From contig NZ_JAFMZO010000004.1 in NCBI RefSeq assembly GCF_024436395.1, positions 1 to 64,000 on the forward strand: 64,000 bases of DNA, given 5' to 3'. The notes under the pieces are model-generated. The model searched no databases, was not told the origin of the DNA, and saw only the letters and a program-made list of their open reading frames with translations. Below, piece by piece: positions 44,551 to 53,688 of this stretch (position 1 is its first letter; each line of letters starts with the position of its first letter). Both the position numbers and the translations under genes were made by a program. The DNA comes from Paradesertivirga mongoliensis (GTDB lineage: Bacteria; Bacteroidota; Bacteroidia; Sphingobacteriales; Sphingobacteriaceae).

Positions 44551-45540
44551 TTATCCGTTTTTGCTAAGCTTTTCTTGCACGGGTTCGTCCTTGAAGGTGT
44601 TAAATTTTGGCTTAACGATTTTAATACTTCGCTTTGAAAGGTCGATACTGGCGTTTAATTCGAAGCCAATCAGGATGATCAGAGAATTTAGATATAACCA
44701 GATCATAATCACGATCAAGGTTCCGATAGATCCGTAAACTTCATTATAGTTGCCAAAGTTGTTTATGTAAAAACCAAACCCCCAAAATGTAAGGATGGCT
44801 AAAACTGTGGCGAGCCAGGCACCCGGACTAAATAACTTCCATTTTTTGGTGTGTGTTGGACCGTAACGATATAAAATCGAAAGAGTAATAAAATATACGG
44901 AGACTAAGATGAACCATCTTAGCATATCGGCAAAATACAACCAAAACGAATCTCTGAACTCTAACTGACTCTCGGCAAATTTAACAGCGAAAGTTCCAAC
45001 CGTCATGATCGTTAAGCCGATCGTTAACGCCAGGAACATCACGAAAGTGAGGGTGATAGCTACCAGTCTCTGTTTCAACCAGCCCCTTGTTTCAATAATT
45101 AAGGATGATTTGTTGAACGCCTGCATTAGATTAATGACGCCATTGGTAGCGAAAAAAAGAGCTGCGAAAAAACCGAATGACAACAAGCCTCCGTTTTGTT
45201 GCTTGATAATCTCTTCCAGCGTGCCTTTAACAGCTTCAAAGGCGTTGTAAGGAAGTACGAGGGCCAGCAGTCCGATAAGTTGATCCTGAAAGCCCTCAAT
45301 AGGGATGTATGGAATCAGTGTAAACACAAAAATTATCCCCGGAAATATTGCCAGCATGAAGTTATATGCAAGTGAAGATGCTTTGTTAAGCAGGGAGTCT
45401 TTGTTGATCTCCTGAAAAAAAAACGTGCCGACTGTATAAAGCGGCAGCGGACTGAATCCAGGTATCACTACCACCTTTGTCCAGTCAATGAACATGTTAT
45501 ATAACCTGGTTTTTAAAAGAATCTTATGGAGCCAGAGCAT
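44551..45540 (-). CDS. YihY/BrkB-family inner-membrane protein
   Basis: A 329-residue membrane protein with about six membrane segments (~55-290). It carries the family's KASSLAYNFMLAIFPG near residues 53-68 and WLATVLAILTFWGFGFYINNFG near 235-257. It was once called ribonuclease BN, which is not supported. Its role is unknown and may be lipid transport or envelope integrity. It starts two bases after the stop of the thioesterase and is the last gene of a leftward cluster with PASTA, rhodanese, MltG and thioesterase genes. Confidence 0.92.
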   Translation of the reverse strand: MLWLHKILLKTRLYNMFIDWTKVVVIPGFSPLPLYTVGTFFFQEINKDSLLNKASSLAYNFMLAIFPGIIFVFTLIPYIPIEGFQDQLIGLLALVLPYNAFEAVKGTLEEIIKQQNGGLLSFGFFAALFFATNGVINLMQAFNKSSLIIETRGWLKQRLVAITLTFVMFLALTIGLTIMTVGTFAVKFAESQLEFRDSFWLYFADMLRWFILVSVYFITLSILYRYGPTHTKKWKLFSPGAWLATVLAILTFWGFGFYINNFGNYNEVYGSIGTLIVIMIWLYLNSLIILIGFELNASIDLSKRSIKIVKPKFNTFKDEPVQEKLSKNG

Positions 45541-45542
45541 AT

Positions 45543-45950
45543 TTAGTAGAAATATTCTTTAATGCGGTTCTGAAATTCTTCAGGCGGCAGGCATGGCCGG
45601 TTGTTCTTCATGTTGATAAAGGCAAGTGTCGTTTCTCCTTCATGAATTAAATTATTTGCCTCGTTATAAAATTCGTACTTAAAATGAATTTTGACACCCG
45701 GCTTTTTCTCAAGAATCACATTTATGGTCAGTTCTTCATCGTAAAGCGCAGGTTTGATATATTTACAACGCATTTCCAGAACAGGCATCATCACGCCTTC
45801 TTGCTCCATCCACTTGTAAGTCATGCCCATACTTCTGAGCATTTCTACCCTGCCAACTTCATAAAGCTCGGCATAATTGCCATAATACATATAGCCCATC
45901 TGATCCGTTTCACCGTATCGTACTCGTACCTTTGTTTGATGGGTATACAT
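45543..45950 (-). CDS. acyl-CoA thioesterase, YbgC/FadM family
   Basis: A 135-residue hotdog-fold thioesterase that hydrolyses acyl-CoA or acyl-ACP. The family motif RYGETDQMGYMYYGNY (~11-26) contains the catalytic D16. Length is typical. The start overlaps the mltG stop by one base (TAATG). In proteobacteria YbgC sits with Tol-Pal envelope genes; here too it neighbours envelope genes. Exact chain-length preference is unknown. Confidence 0.93.
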   Translation of the reverse strand: MYTHQTKVRVRYGETDQMGYMYYGNYAELYEVGRVEMLRSMGMTYKWMEQEGVMMPVLEMRCKYIKPALYDEELTINVILEKKPGVKIHFKYEFYNEANNLIHEGETTLAFINMKNNRPCLPPEEFQNRIKEYFY

Positions 45951-47005
45951 TATTTTTTTATGTTTCTTTCATTAAGCGCCCGCTGAAATCTTCTGGCATT
46001 TGCCTGATGTTCTGCCTGGGTAACAGCAAAATTGTGATATCCGGAAAAATCCTCTTTAGCGCACATGAATATGTATTTATGTTTTTCATGATTTAGTACG
46101 GCATCGATGGCGTTAATGCTTGGCATCATGATAGGCCCCGGAGGCAGTCCTTTGTAAACATAGGTATTATAAGGAGAATCTTTGGTTAGATGGCGGTTTA
46201 ATACACGTCTGATAGTGAAATCTTTATTGGCAAAAATAACCGTAGGGTCGGCCTGAAGTTTTATACCGGCTTTGTACCGGTTCATGTACAAGCCAGCAAT
46301 GGTGGGCATCTCGCTGTCATTCAAAGCTTCGGCATCCACAATAGCTGCCAGGGTGCTTACCTCGGTTTTCGATAAACCAATCTTCTCTGCTTTGGCTATG
46401 CGCGAAGGCGTCCAGAACTTTTGATATTCTTTGTACATCCGGTCGAAGAATTGCTTTGCGGATGTATTCCAATAGATCTCGTACGAGTTCGGAATAAACA
46501 CACTATACACATTGTCGGTGTTAAATCCATATTTTTCAACAAACTCCGTTGAGTCGAGCAGGCTTACGATCGAGCTCGAGTCGGCTTCTATTTGCGTGGC
46601 AATATAGGCCGCCATATTCTCTTTCAACCTGTGGTTCTTGAATTTCAGTTGTACCGGCTCCTGGTCGCCGCTCCGGAGCATGGCAATGAATTTTCTGTTG
46701 CTCATTCCACCTTTAAGGCGGTATTTACCGGGCTTTACCATCTGAGGATAGTTCATCGTTTCAGCTGTCTGGCGAAAGGCAACAGAATCGTTCACAATTT
46801 CTTTGTCCCTGATGGTTCTATACACTGTTTCGAAATCTGACCCGGTCTTAATGTAGAGGTATTCCTCCTTGTTAGATACATTGGGGCCAAAATATTTTAA
46901 ATAGTATGAAAAGGCAGTTATTCCAAGTGCAATAACAGCAATTATTGCTAAGACGATAATTACCCTTGCTTTCAAACTTAGCTTTGTCGAATGTTTAGCA
47001 GTCAT
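45950..47005 (-). CDS. mltG: endolytic transglycosylase MltG
   Basis: A 351-residue inner-membrane lytic transglycosylase that cuts nascent peptidoglycan strands and sets glycan length. The N-terminal membrane segment is at ~13-34, then a LysM-like subdomain (~45-115) and the YceG catalytic domain (~120-340). The catalytic Glu lies in LAAIVDAEALNDSEMPTIAG (~212-231), and PYNTYVYKGLPPGPI near 275-289 is the conserved substrate loop. The order of genes (PASTA, rhodanese, mltG, thioesterase) and the one-base overlap point to an operon for envelope upkeep. Confidence 0.95.
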   Translation of the reverse strand: MTAKHSTKLSLKARVIIVLAIIAVIALGITAFSYYLKYFGPNVSNKEEYLYIKTGSDFETVYRTIRDKEIVNDSVAFRQTAETMNYPQMVKPGKYRLKGGMSNRKFIAMLRSGDQEPVQLKFKNHRLKENMAAYIATQIEADSSSIVSLLDSTEFVEKYGFNTDNVYSVFIPNSYEIYWNTSAKQFFDRMYKEYQKFWTPSRIAKAEKIGLSKTEVSTLAAIVDAEALNDSEMPTIAGLYMNRYKAGIKLQADPTVIFANKDFTIRRVLNRHLTKDSPYNTYVYKGLPPGPIMMPSINAIDAVLNHEKHKYIFMCAKEDFSGYHNFAVTQAEHQANARRFQRALNERNIKK

Positions 47006-47015
47006 TTACTTTAAA

Positions 47016-47333
47016 TTATAAACTTACTCTCCTGTAAGCAAGTAAGCCCCCCGTAAGGTTTTTAACATTTTTATATCCGGCAGATACTAATAAACGCCGT
47101 GCGGTTTCACTTCTTATGCCTCGCTGGCAGATAACTACAATCTCAGCATCTTTTTGATAATCGAGCTCATCGAAAGCCGCGGATAAGGTGCCGAGGGGGA
47201 TGTTTTGCCCACCGATATTAAAGGTGTGGTATTCCAGCTCTTCCCTGACGTCGATCAGGTGAGGTGACTTGCCTTTTGATAATTTTTCTTTTAATTCTTC
47301 GGCCGAAATATCGTTATTGGACTGGTTCTCCAT
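47016..47333 (-). CDS. rhodanese-like domain protein
   Basis: A 105-residue single rhodanese domain, probably a cytoplasmic sulfurtransferase or sulfur carrier. The active loop is C69-Q-R-G-I-R-S, with the conserved HLIDVREELEY (~25-35) and NIPLGTL upstream. No signal peptide is present. Its first 20 bp overlap the end of the PASTA gene, so translation is probably coupled. Substrate unknown. Confidence 0.92.
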   Translation of the reverse strand: MENQSNNDISAEELKEKLSKGKSPHLIDVREELEYHTFNIGGQNIPLGTLSAAFDELDYQKDAEIVVICQRGIRSETARRLLVSAGYKNVKNLTGGLLAYRRVSL

Positions 47334-48087
47334 TAGATAGAATCAAATCAACGCTTGTACCAATACTCACTTTAGTTAACGAGTCGCTCAGAGCAGGAAA
47401 TTGTTTAATCACTGTTGCGGAGGCTGTGTCCGTTACATTTTCATAAGTAACCACGCCTAGGTTAAGTTGAGACCCCCTTAAAGCCATGATAGCCTCACTA
47501 AGTGTCAATCCGGTCACAGGAGGCAGATCCACTTCACTTGCGCCTCTTCCATCTCCCAAAACAAGACTAATAGTCGAACCTTTGGGTATCATATCTCCAG
47601 TGCTAACTTGCTTTCCTCCAAATTGAACTTTTAAAACCCTGTCGCGCGCAATATCAGATATATATGAAGTATCGCCGATCTTAATTCCGTAATTGCCCAG
47701 TATCGCCCTTGCTTCTAAAAAAGTCTTCTCAAAAATATCGGGGAAACCTACATCGGGCGCCGTACGGGTAATAATTGTCAGGTAGATCGTCCGGTTTAGT
47801 TTAACGTTTGTATTTGGGTCAGGATCTTGTTCTACTACCATTCCCGGAGCTTTATCAATTTGATAAACCGAATCGATCTGATATCCCAGTCCCTGTGCTT
47901 CCAGCAATTCTATTGCCTTCTCAACAGGTAAACCCTGTAATTTCGGAACAGGTACTCCCTCCCCGTGTCGGGTGTAATAACGCAGACTAAAGAAAATAAG
48001 CAGGATGAATAAGACCACAGATATAATTGCGATAATCAAATTTCTTCTGAAGGTCTCTGTTCTAAGGTATGCTAAAAATTTATTCAT
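47314..48087 (-). CDS. membrane-anchored triple PASTA protein
   Basis: A 257-residue protein with a cytoplasmic N-terminus, one membrane segment (~17-37) and three extracytoplasmic PASTA domains (~45-110, 115-182, 187-253), each with a VP/FP-x-x-x-x-x-x-x-A motif. PASTA domains bind muropeptides or beta-lactams in kinases and penicillin-binding proteins. No kinase domain is fused here, as is common in Bacteroidota. With mltG downstream, a cell-wall role is likely. It is first in its leftward operon and divergent from the GH42 gene. Confidence 0.92.
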   Translation of the reverse strand: MNKFLAYLRTETFRRNLIIAIISVVLFILLIFFSLRYYTRHGEGVPVPKLQGLPVEKAIELLEAQGLGYQIDSVYQIDKAPGMVVEQDPDPNTNVKLNRTIYLTIITRTAPDVGFPDIFEKTFLEARAILGNYGIKIGDTSYISDIARDRVLKVQFGGKQVSTGDMIPKGSTISLVLGDGRGASEVDLPPVTGLTLSEAIMALRGSQLNLGVVTYENVTDTASATVIKQFPALSDSLTKVSIGTSVDLILSNGEPVQ

Positions 48088-48185
48088 TAATTGAAATATT
48101 TCTGCAAAGAATGCCCAAACTTAGTTTAAAAATCATGATTTTCGAAGAGAATATTCTTAAGGATCTAATATCCAATTTTAAACTT

Positions 48186-50285
48186 ATGCTAAAGAAAGTA
48201 TCATTAGGGATCGTTTCAGCATTTATATTGCTGCAACTTAATCCTGTAAACGCTCAGAGCCCGGAGCGCTTTTTTAAGAGAAACGATTTAATGCCATTGG
48301 GATCTTACTACTATCCGGAACAGTGGCCAAGATCTCAATGGGAGCGTGATCTGAAAAGACTTGCCGAAACCGGTTTTGAATTCACTCATTTTGGGGAGTT
48401 TGCCTGGGCATTTGTAGAACCTAAAGATGGGGTATTTGATTTTAAATGGTTAGATGAAGCGGTCGAAATCGCTCATAAAAACGGGGTTAAAGTGATCATG
48501 TGTACTTCGTCTCCAACACCACCAGCCTGGCTTGCTCAAAAACATCCTGAAATTTTGATGGTAAACGAAGATGGCAGAACCATGCAGCATGGTTCAAGAC
48601 AGCATATTTCCTGGTCGAGCCCGGTGTATCGAAGATACGTAATCAGAATGGTGGAAGCGCTTGCAAAACATTATGCGAACGACAAAAGAATCTGGGGATG
48701 GCAATTGGATAACGAACCTTCGCACTACGGACAGGTGGATCATAGTCCTGCAGCACGAGTAAGCTTTCAAAAATGGCTTAAGAATAAGTATAAACATATA
48801 GATTCTTTAAATAAAACCTGGGGGACCGCATTCTGGAGCCTTAAGTACGATAATTTCGAGCAGATCAGAACTCCTAATGGTAAGGAGCTGATCGCGCAGC
48901 CTAACCCTCACGCAGTGCTCGACTTCAGACGCTTTTCTGCAGATGAAGTAGCTGATTTTATGCATTTTCAAGCGGCTATTCTGCGTCAACATATCCCGGC
49001 CGGGCAATGGATAACTACCAACCTTATGCCCGAACATACTCCGGTTGACCCCACACGCATGCCTAAACTTGATTTTGTTACCTATACTAAATATCTGGTG
49101 GCCGGCTACGATATGGGCATCGGTGATCAGGGCTTTAGGATGGGATCTCCAACCAGCATCGCTTTCTCAAATGATTTATTCAGGCCAATTAATGGTGTAA
49201 CCGGAGTTATGGAACTTCAACCAGGACAGGTGAACTGGGGAAGATTCAATTCTCAGACCATGCCCGGAACGGTAAGAATGTGGGTTTGGCATGCTTTCGC
49301 AGGAGGAAACAAGTTTGTTTGTAATTACAGATTCAGACAGCCTTTAACAGGAGGGGAGCAATATCATTATGGCGTTATTGGTCCGGATGGGATAACCCCA
49401 AGTACGGGAGGTCAGGAGTATATCAAAGTTAATGAGGAGATGAAGTTTTTACGAAGAAATTTCGATCCGAATGCACAAATGCCAGCCGAGCATAAGGCCC
49501 GTCAGGCCGCAGTGCTTTACAGTCTGGATAACCGCTGGGAACAGGATAATCAGCCCCAAACCTTTCAGTGGGATTACCTGAAGCACGTAATGAAGTATTA
49601 TAGCGCTTTAAAGCAGTTCGGAGCCCCTGTTGATGTGATTACCGAAGATAAAGATTTTACGAAGTATCCGGTTTTAATCGCGCCCGCCTATCAGTTATTA
49701 GACGCTAAACTTGTTGAACGCTGGAGGCAATATGTAGAACAGGGTGGACATTTAGTGCTCACAACCCGTACAGGTCATAAAGATCGTGAAGGTAAGATCT
49801 GGGAAACCATCTGGGCGAGCCCGATACAGGGATTGATGAGTGGATTCGTTTCATTCTATGATCATTTACCCGAGAACAGAACCGGAACTATAAAAGCAGG
49901 TACAGAAACGTTTACCTGGAACAATTGGGCCGACGTTCTGGAGCCTTATCCCAATATTGATATCTGGGCAACTTATACTAATCAATATTATTCGGGAAGA
50001 CCCGCTGTAATTCATAAAAAGATGGGAAAAGGTACTGTGACTTATGTCGGCCCGGATACAGACGACGGCGCTCTGGAAAAGGCCATGTTAAAACGTGTTT
50101 ACCAGGAGGCTGGAATCGCCATCAGAGATTTACCTAATGGCGTAATGCTCGAGTGGCGCGACGGATTTTGGGTGGGCGTAAATTACGGCGAAAAAGCGTA
50201 CGAAGTACCCGTTCCCGAAAAAGCGAACATATTAATCGGTACCAAAACCTTGAAGCCCGCTGACGTAATCGTCTGGAAAGAGTAG
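48186..50285 (+). CDS. secreted beta-galactosidase, GH42
   Basis: A 699-residue glycoside hydrolase. The ATG at 48186 gives a signal peptide (~1-24, LQLNPVNAQ); the frame is open upstream but overlaps the divergent PASTA gene. The barrel covers ~30-420 with LPLGSYYYPEQWP-like start and acid/base E177 in GWQLDNEPSHYG. The nucleophile Glu is probably in GVMELQPGQVNWG near 330. The trimerisation domain (~425-640) and a small C-terminal beta domain complete it. It should release terminal beta-galactose outside the cytoplasm, likely from plant or algal galactans. No SusCD pair is adjacent. YdeI and YciI genes follow closely. Confidence 0.94.
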   Translation: MLKKVSLGIVSAFILLQLNPVNAQSPERFFKRNDLMPLGSYYYPEQWPRSQWERDLKRLAETGFEFTHFGEFAWAFVEPKDGVFDFKWLDEAVEIAHKNGVKVIMCTSSPTPPAWLAQKHPEILMVNEDGRTMQHGSRQHISWSSPVYRRYVIRMVEALAKHYANDKRIWGWQLDNEPSHYGQVDHSPAARVSFQKWLKNKYKHIDSLNKTWGTAFWSLKYDNFEQIRTPNGKELIAQPNPHAVLDFRRFSADEVADFMHFQAAILRQHIPAGQWITTNLMPEHTPVDPTRMPKLDFVTYTKYLVAGYDMGIGDQGFRMGSPTSIAFSNDLFRPINGVTGVMELQPGQVNWGRFNSQTMPGTVRMWVWHAFAGGNKFVCNYRFRQPLTGGEQYHYGVIGPDGITPSTGGQEYIKVNEEMKFLRRNFDPNAQMPAEHKARQAAVLYSLDNRWEQDNQPQTFQWDYLKHVMKYYSALKQFGAPVDVITEDKDFTKYPVLIAPAYQLLDAKLVERWRQYVEQGGHLVLTTRTGHKDREGKIWETIWASPIQGLMSGFVSFYDHLPENRTGTIKAGTETFTWNNWADVLEPYPNIDIWATYTNQYYSGRPAVIHKKMGKGTVTYVGPDTDDGALEKAMLKRVYQEAGIAIRDLPNGVMLEWRDGFWVGVNYGEKAYEVPVPEKANILIGTKTLKPADVIVWKE

Positions 50286-50292
50286 TCTGTAA

Positions 50293-50808
50293 ATGGTTGA
50301 TTATACTACTGTCATATTGAAATTTGCGGAGCAGGGAGAAAAAACCGGTTGGACTTACATTGACGTTCCTGCAGATGTTGCCCAACAGCTACAGCCGGGT
50401 AACAAGAAATCATTTAGGGTAAAGGGAGTTCTCGACAGCTTTAAGTTTTCGGGCATCGCCCTTCTCCCGATGGGCGAAGGTAATTTTATTATGGCACTTA
50501 ACGCTGATATCCGAAAAGGCATTCGCAAATCGGAAGGTGCAATGCTTCATGTACAGCTTGAGGTCGACCATGATTATACTGTAGAACCACCTCCCGAGCT
50601 GATGGAATGTTTGAACGAAGATCCCGGATCGCTGGAATATTACTTTAGCTTGCCCAAATCTCATCGTGATTACTTTATCAAGTGGATTGATAGTGCAAAA
50701 ACGGAAACGACCCGTACAAATCGTATGGTTCAGACCGTTAATGCGATGGCTAACCGTTGGGATTATGGGCAGATGATCCGTGCCGGCCGAAAAATCAGGA
50801 ACGAATAA
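50293..50808 (+). CDS. YdeI/OmpD-associated family protein (DUF1905)
   Basis: A 171-residue cytoplasmic protein. Residues ~5-95 are a DUF1905 beta-barrel-like domain (GWTYIDVPADVAQQL) and ~105-165 an OmdA-type helical domain (YYFSLPKSHRDYFIKWI). The function of the family is unknown. It begins 7 bp after the GH42 stop and ends one base before the YciI gene, so the three probably share a transcript. Confidence 0.88.
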   Translation: MVDYTTVILKFAEQGEKTGWTYIDVPADVAQQLQPGNKKSFRVKGVLDSFKFSGIALLPMGEGNFIMALNADIRKGIRKSEGAMLHVQLEVDHDYTVEPPPELMECLNEDPGSLEYYFSLPKSHRDYFIKWIDSAKTETTRTNRMVQTVNAMANRWDYGQMIRAGRKIRNE

Positions 50809-50809
50809 A

Positions 50810-51100
50810 ATGAACCAATATCTTATTTCAGCACTAGATTTTACCGATGAAAATGCTCTCCAGAGACGCTTGCATGCCAGGCCAATGCACTTCGAAACTG
50901 TAAGAAAGTTAAAAGCATCTGGTAATTTCATCATAGGCGGCGCCATTTTAAACGACCGGAAGCAGATGATTGGCTCTTCATTGATTGTTCAATTTGAAAC
51001 AGATCGGCAATTAAGTGCCTGGCTGGCGGAAGAACCTTATTTGCTTTTGAAGGTTTGGGAGAAGGTTGATATTAAGCCCTTCAAGGTAGCCGATGTTTAG
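50810..51100 (+). CDS. YciI-family protein
   Basis: A 96-residue dimeric ferredoxin-like protein. I use the ATG at 50810 (MNQYLISALDFTDENAL), one base after the YdeI stop; an in-frame upstream ATG would overlap YdeI by 29 bp. LHARPMHFETVRKL and the FIIGGAILND strand match the family, whose members bind small molecules; the histidine near residue 27 is the conserved one. No reaction is known. Confidence 0.88.
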   Translation: MNQYLISALDFTDENALQRRLHARPMHFETVRKLKASGNFIIGGAILNDRKQMIGSSLIVQFETDRQLSAWLAEEPYLLLKVWEKVDIKPFKVADV

Positions 51101-51162
51101 AGCAGATTTTCTGGTCTTGTTAAAAAATGATAATTTGTACTCATCATCCATAAACTTAATTT

Positions 51163-52437
51163 ATGTCTTCATTATTTACCAAAACAGCGGTTCTGATTTT
51201 TGTACTCGGTGGTAGCCTTCAGGCGTTCTCTCAAACCCGGTCGATTTCGGTTTCAAACAAGTCTTCACTCGTTTTGAAAGATAAAGCAATAGCTGTAACA
51301 AGGGCAGGGCTTCCAGGTGCAGAAGAGGGAAAGTTCCCGCTTATTTTAACCGCCTCGGGCGATACTATCCCATCACAACTGGATGATATAAACGGTGACA
51401 GAAAATGGGACGAACTATTCTTTGTGCTAGATCTGGCACCGAAACAAAAACTCAAGCTATCGCTAAACTGGGTAAACTTTGTGCCCGAATTTACAATGCG
51501 TACCAGCGTAAGGTTCGGTAAACGTAGTTCAGCGACATTGCCCGTGCAACCCAAAGTCGCGGATACCGCCTATATTGATGAAATGCCTAAAAAGATAGGC
51601 TACCAACCTTATCAAACCGATGGTCCATCCTGGGAAAACGATAAGGTAGGCTTCCGGCACTATTTTGATGGACGGAATGCCAAGGATTTATTCGGTAAAA
51701 GAGTGACCTGGATGTCGCCGGAAACTGTTGGTTTGACAGCACAGGGCGCAGTAGAGGATAATTATCATGTCTTAAAAGACTGGGGAAGAGATGTATTGCC
51801 CGTGGGTAATTCCATAGGCCTTGGAGGTGTAGCTTTGCTCGTAAAAGATTCTCTGGCGAGATTAGGAGTTACCGTAAATGATACCCGGAACAATATAAAA
51901 AGTACTTCTTTTCATATCTACTCTGAAGGACCTGTAAGGTCAGTAATTAATTTTCATTACATGGATTGGAGTACACAGGGCAGAGTCTATCAGGTAAATG
52001 AAACGCCGATGATCTGGCCGGGGATGCACGCCTATCAGAATACCGTAAGAGTCTCCGGCTTGAAAGGCGATGAGTCATTATTAGTCGGTTTGCCCGATGT
52101 TTCGAACGACGGACCGTTGACCGAAGTAAATATTGGCGACTGGACACTTCTTTATACTCATGATAAACAAAGCTATAATAAAGAGTTTTGGCTGGGACTG
52201 GCGTTACTCGTCCCGAAAAAGGCCTATCAAGGGAGTATTACTGCCCCCACGACGGGAAATTTGTCGTCCAGCTATCTGGCAAAGCTTAAAATATCCGAAA
52301 ATAAGCCGGTTACTTACTATGCAGTAGGCGGTTGGGAACTTGCCGATCCTGGTTTTATTAACCCACAATATTTCAGGAACTATGTAACCGGCCTGGCGCA
52401 CCAATTGTCGGCAAAGGTTAAAGTGAAGATTGAATAG
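51163..52437 (+). CDS. DUF4861 secreted protein
   Basis: A 424-residue exported protein. A signal peptide (~1-24, LQAFSQ) precedes a beta-rich domain matching DUF4861 over the remainder. DUF4861 is found in Bacteroidota polysaccharide-use gene clusters and may be a carbohydrate-active enzyme, but that is inference. It starts 63 bp after the YciI gene and converges with the glycerate kinase gene. Motifs visible are DDINGDRKWDELFF (~66-79) and GVAVEDNYHVLKDWG-like residues near 200. Confidence 0.85.
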   Translation: MSSLFTKTAVLIFVLGGSLQAFSQTRSISVSNKSSLVLKDKAIAVTRAGLPGAEEGKFPLILTASGDTIPSQLDDINGDRKWDELFFVLDLAPKQKLKLSLNWVNFVPEFTMRTSVRFGKRSSATLPVQPKVADTAYIDEMPKKIGYQPYQTDGPSWENDKVGFRHYFDGRNAKDLFGKRVTWMSPETVGLTAQGAVEDNYHVLKDWGRDVLPVGNSIGLGGVALLVKDSLARLGVTVNDTRNNIKSTSFHIYSEGPVRSVINFHYMDWSTQGRVYQVNETPMIWPGMHAYQNTVRVSGLKGDESLLVGLPDVSNDGPLTEVNIGDWTLLYTHDKQSYNKEFWLGLALLVPKKAYQGSITAPTTGNLSSSYLAKLKISENKPVTYYAVGGWELADPGFINPQYFRNYVTGLAHQLSAKVKVKIE

Positions 52438-52445
52438 TATTTGGC

Positions 52446-53582
52446 TTATTTGATTTTATCGTGTAAAAGTTGTTTACCTGATGCAAACGCCGCATCAGCC
52501 AGAAATTTAGCAGCGTTTGTATATGGATCTGCCCGACTAATTGATGGAGGGGTGATGACATAAACCTTTTGTACTCCTATGCTTTGCAATTCCTGATCCG
52601 ATAAACTCAAAGCTCCGCAAAACGCTATTAATGGCTTTTGATGTTTTTTGCAGAGCTTAGCCAAGCCGGAAATGGCTTTGCCGTTTAAACTTTGTTCATC
52701 AATTTTACCTTCACCTGTAACGACCAAATCTGCTTGCCTGATGTATTCCTCTGCCTTGTTTATTTTCAGAACAAGCTCGATTCCGCTCAGCAGATCGGCG
52801 CCCAAAAATGCTACACACGCGGCGCCCAGGCCGCCCGCAGCTCCCGATCCCTTGATTTGCTGCATATCCCGACCAAAGTGTTTCTCCAAAATACCCGCAA
52901 AGTGGATCATGCCTTTTTCCAAAAGATCTGTTTCTTCTTTGGAAGCTCCTTTTTGTTTGGAGTATACTAATGAAGCGCCATTTTTTCCGTATAAGGGATT
53001 ATCAACATCGCAGGCCACCTTAAAATCTATGTGCTTCACATCTATAGATTTCGAATCGTCAATGGTCGCAATTTTTGCAAGGTTTTGTCCGATTGGCCTG
53101 AGTTCCTTACCCGAAGCATCTAAGAATCGGTAACCCAATGCAGTGGCCATTCCTATTCCAGCTTCGTTTGTCGCACTGCCACCTATCCCCAGGATGATTT
53201 TTTCTACTCCAGGATTAATCGCCGCCCTGATAAGTTCGCCGGTACCAAGAGTGGAGGTAAGCATGCAATTACGTTCTTCCGGTTTTAGTAAGAGTAACCC
53301 TGAAGCTTTAGCCATTTCTATAAAAGCGGTTTTTCCATCTTTAGAGATCAGGAAAGAACTTTTTATTGACCTGAACAAGGGGTCGGAAACTGTAACAGGA
53401 TGTTCAACTGCTGAGATACAGCTTTTTATTACGTCCGATAATCCCTCGCCGCCGTCGGCCATGGGGAGAATTTGGATTTTAAAATCTTTCGACGCTTTTA
53501 ACAAGCCTTTTTTAATAGCATCAGAAGCCTCTGCACTGCTCAGTGAGTATTTAAACTTATCCGGAGCAATTAAAATGTTCAT
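52446..53582 (-). CDS. glycerate 2-kinase (GarK/GlxK family)
   Basis: A 378-residue type II glycerate kinase that makes 2-phosphoglycerate from D-glycerate and ATP. Family motifs are all present: APDKFKYSLSS (~6-16), PMADGGEGLSD (~41-51), GIGGSATNEAGIGMATALGY (~135-154), GSGAAGGLGAA (~245-255) and TGEGKIDEQSLNGK (~289-302). Length is normal. It is a single gene, divergent from the SUMT gene. The source of glycerate is not shown by context. Confidence 0.94.
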   Translation of the reverse strand: MNILIAPDKFKYSLSSAEASDAIKKGLLKASKDFKIQILPMADGGEGLSDVIKSCISAVEHPVTVSDPLFRSIKSSFLISKDGKTAFIEMAKASGLLLLKPEERNCMLTSTLGTGELIRAAINPGVEKIILGIGGSATNEAGIGMATALGYRFLDASGKELRPIGQNLAKIATIDDSKSIDVKHIDFKVACDVDNPLYGKNGASLVYSKQKGASKEETDLLEKGMIHFAGILEKHFGRDMQQIKGSGAAGGLGAACVAFLGADLLSGIELVLKINKAEEYIRQADLVVTGEGKIDEQSLNGKAISGLAKLCKKHQKPLIAFCGALSLSDQELQSIGVQKVYVITPPSISRADPYTNAAKFLADAAFASGKQLLHDKIK

Positions 53583-53688
53583 GGGTGAGTATTTTGTTCG
53601 CGAATATTAAAGTTTTAAGCTGATATCCCTGCATTATAGCTTAAAAAATCAGAAATCTGTCGTATTTTTCGGGCCTTATCTAAAATAA

